Part shown: positions 12,863 through 24,031 of the stretch, in pieces | Layout: each line of letters begins with the position of its first letter | How positions within the stretch are numbered: position 1 is the first letter of the stretch | Assembly (NCBI GenBank): GCA_008477525.1 | Contig: SPDT01000005.1 | Coordinates: 1,674,001 to 1,738,000 of the forward strand | DNA: 64,000 bases | Source: Hypomyces perniciosus | Lineage: Eukaryota; Ascomycota; Sordariomycetes; Hypocreales; Hypocreaceae | Direction: 5' to 3' | The notes under the pieces: model-generated | What the model was told of the DNA's origin: nothing | Databases searched by the model: none | Seen by the model: the letters and a program-made list of their open reading frames with translations, nothing else | Position numbers and translations under genes: made by a program

Positions 12863-12887
12863 TACGGAGTATTAGTACTACTCCGTA
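12863..12887. repeat. Perfect 9-bp inverted repeat, TACGGAGTA / TACTCCGTA, 7-nt loop
   Basis: TACGGAGTA at 12863-12871 and its exact reverse complement TACTCCGTA at 12879-12887 lie about 0.2 kb downstream of the ArgRS stop. It is one of many copies of this word in non-coding parts of the window. Confidence 0.85.
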
Positions 12888-12988
12888 CAATAGAGCTACC
12901 GAGGACTTCTAATACATATACGCAGCTTCGGATTCGAATCGGATAATTATCAAGTGAAAGGTCTCCTGAAATGCCAGTGGATGCGCTT

Positions 12989-13011
12989 CGGGCTGTTCCG
13001 GTCGAAACCGG
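12989..13011 (+). promoter_or_regulatory. Three CGG direct repeats with 7-nt spacing upstream of alternative oxidase
   Basis: CGG occurs at 12989-12991, 12999-13001 and 13009-13011, i.e. CGG-N7-CGG-N7-CGG. This is the geometry expected for dimeric Zn2Cys6 regulators. In Neurospora the alternative oxidase induction motif is described as paired CGG with 7-nt spacing, bound by AOD2/AOD5. The element lies about 860 bp before the oxidase start codon and 330 bp after the ArgRS stop. The spacing is seen directly; the function is inferred. Confidence 0.5.
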
Positions 13012-13867
13012 CATCCCCAAGTGACTCACTGTTATCGCGAGGGCACGGAGCACGATATGTCATGATATTACGACCCAGCGATCCTTCGAAATATGGATTC
13101 AGATGAGCATATGCGTGCTAATGATCGTTACTTTGTACATGCGTATTGAATTAATGCATTTATTACTTCTTCCACTAAAGGGGAGCAAGGCAATATCTGT
13201 GGATATATGGTTCTATGACTTGAACGACATGACGCCGCCTTATAGAGGCCTCAGTCATGATGCTCTCTCGCCAGCTACCTAGGTCGATGCGCGTTGAGCG
13301 AATATCCGTTTAGACAACCGGAAATGCTATCTTTTGCGGTTTCACAGGAAGGCATGCATAATGGACAGGCACGTCTATCGAAAACAGATCGGAGAGGCGG
13401 TATGAGACTGTTTTGGCCCCCATTCCGAGAGATCCCGGGCAGCTCCATTACCTATCCACAATTCCAAGGAGATAAACGGGCTTCGTGAGACTCCGACCGG
13501 TCGGTCTTCGGCGTCAGCACAACGGCGCCTCGTTTGAAGCTGAGGAATGCGAGATATAGAGTTATCTATCGTTTTTTTCTCAGGCAGATGACCGAAATAA
13601 ACCTGCTCAATGCAGTCCGCAGTAGCGGTGGTCCCTCATTTCCTACTGGTAGCCATCTATGTTATGTGTACGTACCAAGATACAAAGCCAGCCTTCCGCC
13701 AGCCTAAATTGTATAAGACATCAAGACCCTCCATCATTCATGGACCAGCTGTGCCATCATACATAGTAATTAGGAAGTACTCCGTACAGTTACTACAATT
13801 TCAAGCAATCATATCTATTACACCACTTGAGCCAGCGCTCGACACTCTACACATAACAGACACCTCG

Positions 13868-15097
13868 ATGCTTCCTCTAACAGCTTGTACTGAGGTTCAC
13901 GCCCCACGGCAAGCCGCAAAGCTTGCTAAAGTTGCTGTGCTCAGCAGTCATGTTCCCTACGCGCTTGTTGGACGCCCAACAAGGATGAGGAGACTCGGTG
14001 GCACAGGCCTGGCCACATACTCCCATCCTCACCACCAGACGTCTCGAGGCTTCTCGACAACGCCTGCTACCCGACTTCGAGACTTCTTCCCTGCCAAGGA
14101 TACCCCCCATATCAAGACTACACCGGCGGCATGGCCTCACCCTGGATACACCGTGGAGGAGATCAACTCCGTTGTGCCGTCCCACCGCGAGCCGCGTGGT
14201 TTTGGCGACTGGGTCGCCTGGAAGATTGTTCGGCTTGCTCGTTTCTGGATGGACAAGGCCACAGGTATGGGTAGGGATCAGCAGGTCGACAAGAAGAACC
14301 CAACAACTGCTATCGAGGCTCAGAAGCCGCTGACAGAAGCCCAATGGGTTCGTTTCCGTCTCCCAAATATCGCTCGAAGACATAGCTGATGTATATCTTC
14401 TTTTTCCTATAGCTCGTGCGATTCGTCTTCTTGGAAAGCATCGCAGGTGTGCCTGGCATGGTTGGTGGCATGCTACGGCATCTCGACAGCCTTCGACGCA
14501 TGAAACGAGATAACGGCTGGATCGAGACGCTCCTCGAGGAGAGTTACAACGAGAGAATGCACCTGTTAACGTTTATGACCATGTGCGAGCCCGGGCGATT
14601 CATGAAACTTATGATCATCGGCGCTCAGGGTGTCTTCTTCAACAGTCTCTTCATCGCCTACCTCATCTATCCCAAGATTGTACACAGATTCGTAGGGTAT
14701 CTCGAGGAAGAGGCGGTCCACACATATACGAGGGCCATTCACGAAATCGAACAAGGCCATTTACCAAAGTGGAGCGATCCAAACTTTCAGATCCCTGATA
14801 TTGCTGTCCAGGTTAGTTCACTCTCGCCCGTTGGCTGGGGATGGAACGTGTATCATGAACAAGTATGCTAACGAGACATATCTGCAGTACTGGTCAATGC
14901 CCGAAGGCCAACGCACGATGAAGGACTTGATCCTGTATATCCGAGCCGACGAGGCCAGTCATAGAGGTGTCAACCACACCCTGGGCAACCTTAATCAGAA
15001 GGAAGATCCGAACCCGTTCGTGAGCAAGTTCAAGGACAGGGACGTGCCTAAACCTGCTCTTAAGCCTCAAGGCTACGAACGTTCAGAGGTAATCTGA
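13868..15097 (+). CDS. aox1: Mitochondrial alternative oxidase, 362 aa, 3 exons
   Basis: Inner-membrane di-iron ubiquinol oxidase that bypasses complexes III and IV and lowers oxidative stress. Exons 13868-14347, 14413-14811 and 14888-15097, all phase 0. The presequence ends in [18 protein letters not shown], typical of fungal enzymes. The core begins [22 protein letters not shown]. Di-iron ligands are visible: E168 (FLESIAG), E207 and H210 (NERMH), the Glu cluster 258-260 ([10 protein letters not shown]), and E315 and H318 (ADEASH). The total of 362 residues equals the length known for the Neurospora enzyme. The start was chosen because [20 protein letters not shown] lines up with fungal presequences and no other in-frame ATG before it does. 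Expression is likely inducible. Confidence 0.97.
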
Positions 15098-15702
15098 TTG
15101 CCGCCTCTTCAAGAATCGCATTGATGCGCCGTGTATTTCTAACTGTTCTCGCCACTTGGTCGTATTGATGGTGTACTGGGAGCATTTGTGATTTGATGGG
15201 AAAACAAAAGGCAATAGCATTAGATGGGGAGTTAGTGTTTTGATTTGGTGTTTGATACTAGCGAATTAGGCATACCACTCCCAACTCCATTTACACAAAA
15301 CTAATCAAGTTCTGTACTGAATTGGATACCATTGGCAAAAGAGAAAGGCATTATCCACGTGGCAACCCGAAAGATAAGTTCATGGCTGGTTGTCTCGGTC
15401 CATCAGGCCAAATTCCGCGAGATAAATAGTGCTTCAGAGACTCCACACTACAATAAATTAGTATCGATGACACGACGAAGTAGAAATTAACGTTATTACA
15501 ATGGACACGAGTTACGCAGACTAAATATAGAATAGTATATGCAGATACCTGTACGAAGTAGACCCATGCCATCGAACTGAGCAGGGAGAAGGGGGGCTGT
15601 GAAGGTGACGAAGCGTCTGTCTAAAATAGCTTCGAAATAGGAAATCCTGCAGAATCATAAATGAACATACATACAGTGTACATATTCTTCATTTATGTAT
15701 AA

Positions 15703-15737
15703 CATGTAATTTTTTTTTTAAGAAAAAAATTTACATG
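15703..15737. repeat. Imperfect inverted repeat with poly-T/poly-A arms
   Basis: CATGTAA plus a run of about ten T, then AAG and seven A followed by TTTACATG; the arms pair except for one extra T. It lies about 0.6 kb after the alternative oxidase stop. Confidence 0.6.
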
Positions 15738-16456
15738 GCTATGAAACTGTCTGCCTTCTCCCTTCTTCTACAAGATCCGCAATATTGATAGACAGGAAGG
15801 ACAATCCTGTGATGACCATTTTTCTTACGACTAAGAAATATCTTCATGTGCTTCTTGGTACTACCTGGAATAAGTGACTCCGATGGCCCACCGTCCAAAT
15901 GGGTTCGGAGTTTAGGCGTTAATAGCCTTGCGAAAACCAAGCTGTGCCAAGGGAGGTAGGCTTGGTCAATTTGTCATTGTTTTCGGAGGCCTCAAACGTG
16001 GCTTTTGTGTGAAAGGGGATTCGATGCTACATGACATGACTACAGGCCTTCTGAGGTTGTACATCCTCGCAAGTCTATTTGCACTGCGGACCAGACATGT
16101 GGTCCGAGTATTAGTATTCTGCTGATAGAAGAATCCGAGAAATACGACCAATCGGTTAACAACCCTGGCTTATCCGTTTCGTTCTGGCGAAGACGACGAC
16201 AATTCAGATCCCGATATCCTATTGGCCGACACTTAAAACGGGGCCGGTCTTCGGATCGAGCCGCGACCAAGGCATTCCGCAAGGCATTCCGGAAATCTAC
16301 GGAGCACGGAGTACTACTAGTGTGCGAGTAATTATCCCAAAGAAAAGGGAAAAGGGGTTCCTGGCACTTTTGCAAATGCGCTGTCTTCTTCTCACAACAT
16401 ACCCCTGAGACATGCGACTTCGCGCCCTTTCTTGGCCATCCAAGTACGGAGTACTG

Positions 16457-16474
16457 GTACGAAGTACTTCGTAC
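16457..16474. repeat. Perfect 18-nt palindrome GTACGAAGTACTTCGTAC
   Basis: Self-complementary over its full length. It is preceded immediately by another family word, TACGGAGTA (16445-16453), making a dense cluster of the recurrent intergenic motif. Confidence 0.85.
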
Positions 16475-18017
16475 ACACCACTCCTTGCAGAGCACAAAGA
16501 TTTTGTAGATTTATGGGTGTCTATGAAGTAGAAATTTAGAACAACTCCTCTTAATCAACACAACACTATTACTTCGTACCCAGTCAGTGTTAATGCGAGT
16601 ACAAGTGAACAAACAAGGCCTAAAAAGCAACCGATTTATTAGAAGTCTCTGGCATTATTACTAAGAGCAGAAAGCTATGTATATATGTCTACTAACCCTT
16701 CGCTGGTTTAGTACCTAGTACATAGCAGACGATTTATTATTAGTGCTTGGCTGGGATGGATTTGATTTAGAAACAAAAGTACCTCTTTTTGGCGCAACAA
16801 GGCCATCGTCGATCTTTTTATATTAGTACTAGGTACCTACCTAATAGGTAGTTGTATGTCCGAGCCGATAGTACATACCACTACATGCATGGGATTGTCA
16901 CAGGCTCTCTCTCTGAGAATAAATAATTTCTGATGTGTACGAAGTATCTATCGAAACGATTCCTCGGGTACCTACCAAATGATGCATTTTCCGTGCATTT
17001 CCATGCCGCCAATCTCACGGTAGACGATCATGCAGCCGAGCTTATCGTCTTCGAATAATAGCACCAAACTCGATCTAGCGGCGTCACAGTTGCTGTTGGT
17101 AGCACTTTGATGGATGGACTGACAGGATATTATACTGTACGAGAGGAAAGAGGTTTCCCACTGTGGTACTCCGTTGTGAGTAGGGCGGCACTCACAGTAT
17201 TACTAGGTAATATCCAATTAATACTAGCAGCAGCTTTCCCTGGCTAATATTGTTGCTCGTACGAAGTACATTTCATTCCATCTTCCCATCTCATGGCCAA
17301 GATTCATATGATATGCACGTGGCCTCAACAGTAGATGTTGCTAACGCAGGCACGGTCGGTCCGAAGTCTGGAGCACTACCGTACGGTACCTACATGTACA
17401 TAGGCGTGCACCTGGCGAGGCATTACTCACGCTTCTAGGCTATCTTGAGGGCGACAGATGGGTTTCTACTCCTACAACTAACTCACTGCACCCGCATCGT
17501 CTTGACATCATCTCCAACCACCAAACAGCGGCCAAACCTAATTATATGACTCCAACGGCGTCGTCAGCAGCCCAGTGAGACGTTGTGTCTCTTGTGTAAT
17601 TGCGGCCACAAAGTTTCCTCTGTTCCAATTTGTCAAGCGAGTCGCCCGGTTTTTGCACAGCCTCGCGGGTCCTCCGATTGTTGATGATTTGGCACCCAAC
17701 TCGAACGAGCCCCGACAGAGAAACCCCCTCATTCCTCACCAGCACCATCCCCAAACTCTGTGCCAAATCTCGCCAGGACCATCGACCAGCCCAGCCCTAC
17801 TACTCCGTACCCACGGCAAATCTACCCCCGTACCTGGCCGCTCGTACCCTGAAACGGCATTAAGACGGTGAATCGCACCACCTTCCACGCGGCCTGCCAC
17901 TGTGATAGGGCCGCGCCCCGGCATATTGCATCACCCTCACCAGTGCACAGCCTCCTTGCCGTGGCCAGAAGGCTGACTTGGGAATCTGCCTCGCGATCCC
18001 AAACTGGGCAAATCGTC

Positions 18018-20209
18018 ATGGATCAAAGACCCCAGCGTGGCCGCTCGGTGTCGGCCAGCAGCCATCGTCAACTTGATATAAACCAATCTCATTTGCCGTC
18101 GCCGAGTCCCTTTGCGCCAAATGAACAGTCAGCCATCGGTCTTGGTCTCGACCGTGGCTTGGGGTCGTCACAGCAGCAGCAGCAACAAACTTTCGCCAGA
18201 TCTCCAAACCCCAACTACGACTCCTTCAACACCGACGGCTTCCTCGGCGCACAAGCCAGCGCTTCCGACCCGACTACCGGCTTTGACCCCAGTGCGAGCT
18301 TCGGCCAGCAGCCGCCGGCGACCGGGACCGAATCCACCCTCTCCTTGAATGCTCAGGCGCACCAGGCTTACCTATCCCCCAACCTCGACGACGGCGATTT
18401 CTCTCTCTTCCCATCTACTGGCGAACAAGGTGAACACTTCAACGTTCCGCTCTTCGAACAAACGTCACTCGGTCCAAACGACATGAACGCCATGGCTTCC
18501 CCCCACTCTAATCACTCTCCAACCCCTCCACAGCTCCTTCATCAGCCGGGCTCTGCGCATCAGTCGCCATCATTCAACCAGCACCAATTCTCGTCGCCGC
18601 CCTCTGGCCATTCGAGGAATGTCTCATTGGGACCTGAGGCTGCTCTTCTTCCAAGCCAGCTGAGCGACTGGAACCAGCCACAATTCCAGGGCCATCGACG
18701 AAGTCCTTCTGAATATTCCGATGTCTCCTCCGTCGCTCCCTCGCCGCATCTAGTCAGCTCCGACACCTTCGATGCCGACCCATCTGGTCACTCTCCCTTA
18801 CAACGACCGTCAGATGGCCGTCTATACCAGGAAGTGTTGGGTATAGCATCGTTCAGTCTCGCAGATCACAGCAGCCCCGGCCACCAAGGCCGAAGTCCTT
18901 CTCATAGCCCAGCCATCAGCCCCCGCATTATCCCGCAACAGCTGCCAGACGGAATTCAGCCCTCCTTCCATTTGATTCCTCCGAATGCGGAGTATGTAGG
19001 GACATCTGGATATCCAGGCATGCCAGTTACCCACGAAGCATTCCCGTCTCTTCAAACTTGCGTCGGGCCCGACATACCCCAGATGGCACCTCCGGCCATC
19101 AACATCGACTTTGCGCCAAATAACACAAAACATGGAGCTTTTGAGCCATCCAAGTCACAGATGGATCAAGATTCATTAACACCACCAGATAGGGGTAAGT
19201 CATTGCCAGCCCATGGAATTTGATAACTTGAATTAACATCACAATAGGTCGACCAAAGTCTCGCCCCCGAGCGGTTACAGACCCCTTTCACCCCGGCAGT
19301 GGAGTACTGGGCCAGTCTAGCAACCTGTCACCTTCACTAGGCTCTGATCTCGCCACTCGGTCAGAATCGTCAAGGTCATTATCACCTCTCGACAGGCAGG
19401 TATCAACCTCGTCTGCACGCAGGAGACAGTCGACATCCGCAGTACCAAATAACGTCATCGCCTTGCGTCTGGCAGACCCAGAGTATCAGAATAGTCAAGA
19501 TGCGGGCGCCACCAAGCGTATGCAGAAGCATCCCGCAACATTCCAGTGCACATTGTGCCCTAAGCGATTTACGCGAGCGTATAATCTACGATCTCATCTG
19601 AGAACTCACACCGATGAGCGACCATTCGTATGCACGGTCTGTGGCAAAGCATTCGCTCGGCAACATGATAGAAAGCGGCACGAAAGCCTGCATTCAGGCG
19701 AGAAGAAGTTTGTGTGTAAAGGCGATTTGAAAGCGGGCGGTCAATGGGGCTGTGGCCGGCGATTCGCTCGTGCGGATGCCCTGGGACGCCATTTCCGGTC
19801 CGAAGCGGGCCGTATCTGCATCAAACCTCTTCTGGATGAAGAAATGCTTGAGCGGCAGCGCCAGTGGCAAGAACAGCGAATGCAACAACACAACATGGCA
19901 CAGAGCATAGTCAACTCACAGGCTATGGTTATGGATACCGGGCCTACGTATCCTATGGATGCCAGCGGTAACTACACCCTTCCACAGGCCCTACTGGCTC
20001 AGTATCCTGCTTTAGCTCAGATGAACTGGTCAACACCAGATATGAGTGGCGGCATCGATGATGAGCTCAGTGGACGGTCGTCATTTGATGCTAGTGACTA
20101 CGATGACGGCGACGACGGTGGATACATCAGTGGCTCTGGAACAGGGTACGCGGAGGGCATGGGCCAAAACTTTGGGGAGATGAGCTACAGCAGCGATTTT
20201 GGCCGCTGA
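18018..20209 (+). CDS. crzA: C2H2 zinc-finger transcription factor, Crz1/CrzA type, 712 aa, 2 exons
   Basis: Likely calcineurin-responsive activator of calcium and cell-wall stress genes; it would shuttle from cytosol to nucleus on dephosphorylation. Exons 18018-19194 and 19248-20209. The N-terminal 480 residues are Ser/Pro/Gln-rich and disordered, with a short Gln run near residue 52. PAINID at residues 359-364 fits the calcineurin docking consensus PxIxIT. Two canonical C2H2 fingers follow: [10 protein letters not shown]...HLRTH (about 491-513) and [10 protein letters not shown]...HESLH (about 519-541). A third degenerate finger reads CKG...[17 protein letters not shown] with a terminal RIC, the arrangement of Crz1. 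The C-terminus is acidic. The frame is open upstream to 17868 but has no earlier ATG. Confidence 0.9.
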
Positions 20210-23200
20210 TTTATGATGACGGACCTTCGTATTCTTTTCTTTCATGATGATTCTCTTCCCTGTCTGATAATGATTTCCCCCCAGAGCTCCAACCATCCGG
20301 CGGACGGGTTCGATTCCCTGGTCAGACAGAATCACTTCTACGTACTTGCATCTGGCTATATAAAGGATTGGTCATACATATGACGATGTTTGGCATTCAC
20401 TTCTGCTACTTGATGGATCGGCTTGTGGCTGATGTCCTGGAAAATGGGATGGCTTGGGTTTTAGACGGCATAGCACATAGATACCAATTTTTACGCTTGT
20501 TCTTGTCCTTCCCATACCCTACCTAAGCGACGAATTGACTGTTTCTTCTTCAAAGATATTGATATATTGATGCGGAAGATGAGAAATATAGTTGACTCTT
20601 GCACTATTCATCATTGAAAAGTGCCAGATAATATTTTTGCGCAAGGGTTGGGGTACTCCGTAGATCGGAAAGCCGGATGGAGGTGGAGCCCGGGATTCCG
20701 GGAACAGACCCGTACTCGGCGGATTACATGCTCAAAACGGCACTCGGCAGGGCCCTTTCCTGGCCCGGAACCCCTATTCAACTCCTTCTAATCCTCTTTG
20801 TGCTTCTAGGACCACTCAGAATGGGGATGACCAAGCTTATGTGGACGATGGCCTTGATGGGCGGATAAGGCAGGTTACCAGTTCACGAGAAAGGCATTGC
20901 CAGGGCGGGAGGAGGGCGGGTGGGTGAATAATGCAAGGGCCCGCCCGCATAGTGTCTATCACACGAGAAGCACATTGGGTCCCTACTCGTACTGTCAGAA
21001 TGTGATACTAATGAAAATGGAGTCGTGGCATCCATAGTCGTGTATTGGTAGCCAGAGGCTCAGAGTTCTAATATCATAAATAGGCTGTGGTAGATCGAAG
21101 TGCGCACTGGTTGGTTGCATTGGGTTTTCTAGTTTGCCACCGCAGAATTTGGACATAATGAACGTTGAAGAACATTGCTTGCCCTTGTTTTTGCCGTGAG
21201 GAGGGAGGGGAGGGCATCGGGTCTGACCGCCCTTGAGAGCCCCGGGCCCTGTCCGAAAGGTGGCAGGGTAGCAAGGGTCCAGCTATGCGGGTCTATGGAA
21301 TGTGCGCCTACTGGTAGGACTACGGGGTATAGAGTAGTACTATTAGTACTTCGTATCATCAGACGACTTTTATGGAAACACGAATGCTACTCGTATGTAC
21401 ATGAGCAAATGAGCACGGAGAATGGAGTATGCAGATAGTACGTGCAAGTTGTGGTACTCCGTACTAGAACAACTTAAGTACCGTAGATGTAGGATGTACT
21501 TAGTATGTATAGGCCCCACGACATGCGATTGAAAACGAGATGGAACTCCCAACTCAATATGCACTGTCTGCACGAAGTATGTGAGCACATGCGAAGCATA
21601 TGTATGCAGGTGAGACTCATGCGTGGACAACGAACGATGAACTTTGCGGAGTTGCAGCCAGTGAGTGAGTTGTTTTCCAGCCTTTTTTTCTGCTATCCAT
21701 GCTGTTTACGGAGTGCTACTATGGCGCGCTTTGGGCGGTGAGCACTCGACGACGTCGGTTAGAGCCAATATGGAACAATAGACAGCCCTCGGGAGCGTCT
21801 CGACCAGTGCCCTGTTGATGCGTTTCGATGCAGGGCTCAAGGGCGGCGTTTAGTTCCCGAAGGCTGCATCTTAGCGGTTCCAGACGGAGGTCTCGTGGCA
21901 GATGCCAAGGGTTCTGAAGCTGATCGTGTATCTCCTGGCTGGTACGGTGCTAATATATCGATGCCCAGTGCCGCGTGTACTATGACTAGCACGATGTTGA
22001 AATAGTGCCCGCTTTGTACCCTTCTGTCTGGTTCTGTTTTCACTGAAATTTCTCCTTGCCTTGCGGGATATGATGGCGATATCTTCATGTAAGCCGAGGG
22101 GGCGTAACGAAGCACCCTTCCTTGACGGTAGTGTTATTCTGGTGTTGCCATACTGTACCCAGGACCTCGGGACATGAAGATTCACAAGCGCGCCTAAAAA
22201 TGCGATGCTACATTAGTAAGTACATCATCGCGCATATGTACTCCGTACCTACAGAAGACATGTCCCTCGCAGACACGATGGGTGCATCGCATTTCTTCAG
22301 GAGTCGTGCCAGATAGAGGGGGAAACGTGGGGAGAACAACGTAAGAGCGCTGTCATATCCGATCAAATGCCTGGCATATGTATATCCGTGCGTTTCTGGA
22401 AGATAGTGTGTCGAACGTGCCACGTCCATTGTATCAAAGCTAGGTGATCATCGTTCGCCTCGTCTTCTGCAACTGAGCACGAGTCCTCGGCCTGAAAGGG
22501 TCACAAGGCAAAAAAAAGCCTCTCCAAGATCCAGTTTGCATGCGAGATGATGGTGGTCTGCCGGGTGACGAATGGGCCTATGACCTTGATATCCCGCCCA
22601 TCATGGTTGTTCCCCCCACAACCCTTTAATCTAAAATACATACTTATGCATACTTCGTACATACTAGATACTACTCCTACCAGCCATCTGCGAGCGGGAT
22701 GGGCTGTTGGCCCTCTATGCCCCGTTGGTAGGTTACAGACAATTGCCTCCCCGACGGCATGCGAAAAGGGAGCGGTAGGTATGCCATAGCATAGGTAGGT
22801 AGTATCTGCGTATTGGTCGGCATACCCTCTCCACAAGGGGCGAGTGAGTGAGAGCGACGTTCCGCGTCACTTGATGATGTGGTGTGCACAAGTAGGCGGT
22901 ACCCACTCAGGACCAACAAGAACAGCCTATCGCAACCTCAGTCCCTCTAACTAGAAGGTACCTGGTACAAACCGCCCTCATGTTGCGGTCCGACACCACG
23001 CACCCTGGAATCTTCCTCACGCTCTCTCCTGCCCTCCAGCCTTACTCCATTTACTACTCCGTACTTACAACACCATTTCCTCCTACCGTTGCGGGAAAAA
23101 AGGAGGGGAATGTGATGAGAAGTGCGCGTGCCTGGTCCAGTACAGCCAGTCGCCACGCCTCGTCGAGCCCCCTTGGTACGACGTTAAGCTGAGATATTCC

Positions 23201-24031
23201 CTCTTGGTCTGACGATCCAGTGCAAGGGCCTGTGCCATTGGTCCTCTGCATCACCGCCTGTCCGCTTCTGCAGCAGTGGCAGGCAACGTTTTTGGGACCC
23301 GCGCTGGCCCGCCGAACAGCCTTGCGACACCGGGGGCGGGCAGTCACCTGTACCCGGATTCTCTTCTCCATCAATCGTCTCTCAAGATACTCACTACGAG
23401 TGCTACTGCTAGTAGTACTACTACTACAACTGCTGCCAGCCTTGCTAGGCTTTGCTCAGTTTAGTGTCATTGTGGGAGTTTTGGACAGCGACGATCGAGA
23501 CGTGGACAAGACGACGCGCGCGACGGCACGGATCGCCCGTCGTCGGGGACCTCTGTTATCTTATCCATCGTGCTGTACTGCTACTCCGCGGTTGCACGTC
23601 CTACTCGTACGAGTACATACTCTTACCCGCCTCGTTATTGTTGTTTTTTGGCGTCCTCTATCTATCAATCGATCAATCGATCGGCCGGCCGTGCGACGAT
23701 TATTGCTAGGAACGGATTCGCAGGCCGGTAATTTCCACCTACATGTCAGTAGCGGGCGTTCAGCTATTCAACATTCACCCGCATACCATCGCGGCGGCTC
23801 CCTTGTCACGTCACGTCACAATAACGTCGCCGATCTACAACCCGGCCGGCACCTACCGGCGTCCTCCCAGGTACAGACGTCGTCGCATTCTGCTACTTCG
23901 AAGACATACGGCGTCATAACCTCCTTTCGACAAGCCGTTTTGCTTCCATCCCGCCTTCGCCCCTTTCCCGAGAGCCACTGCTTCCATGATTGCGACGTCG
24001 TCTGGCCACTGCACGAGCCCCAACTTCCACA
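20210..24031. other. Gene-poor 3.8-kb stretch between crzA and the giant repeat gene
   Basis: I see no conserved protein, tRNA or transposon. The recurrent TACTCCGTA/TACTTCGTA words appear near 20655, 21341, 21453, 22240, 22651 and 23050. The last kilobase has short tandem runs (TAGTACTACTACTAC near 23410, ATCGATCA near 23665, CACGTCA near 23803) and probably contains the promoter and leader of the next gene. A long frame from about 23220 looks accidental in its first part. Confidence 0.5.

Larger units (their letters stand above)
12657..13867. promoter_or_regulatory. Intergenic: ArgRS 3' flank and alternative oxidase promoter
   Basis: 1.2 kb with no supported gene. It holds the CGG-N7 array, the TACGGAGTA hairpin, a second TACTCCGTAC copy near 13780, and a frame running into the oxidase start that lacks family sequence. 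Confidence 0.55.
15098..18017. other. Gene-poor 2.9-kb stretch, includes Crz1 promoter
   Basis: No open frame here resembles a protein. The stretch is AT-richer than the flanking genes. It carries an imperfect T/A-tract inverted repeat (about 15703-15737), an 18-nt palindrome (16457-16474), many TACTCCGTA/TACGAAGTA words (about 15553, 16300, 16445, 16938, 17256, 17806) and several GGTACCTA-type words (about 16830-16860, 16970, 17390). The last about 400 bp should be promoter and leader of the zinc-finger gene. Confidence 0.55.

Noticed and set aside
12928..12948. Possible tRNA T-arm on the minus strand (GATTCGAATCC)
   Set aside because: Stem bases do not pair and no other tRNA elements surround it.
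13610..13867. In-frame extension upstream of alternative oxidase
   Set aside because: The added residues do not resemble a presequence or any fungal oxidase; the ATG at 13868 matches family N-termini.
16500..17250. Decayed transposon in the AT-rich gap
   Set aside because: I saw repeated GGTACCTA-type words but no terminal repeats, target duplication or transposase remnants.
17868..18017. In-frame extension upstream of the Crz1-type factor
   Set aside because: It has no ATG (begins with GTG) and looks like leader sequence.
20300..20330. Possible tRNA T-arm (GGTTCGATTCC)
   Set aside because: The flanking bases do not form a T-stem, and no D-arm, anticodon arm or acceptor stem is present.
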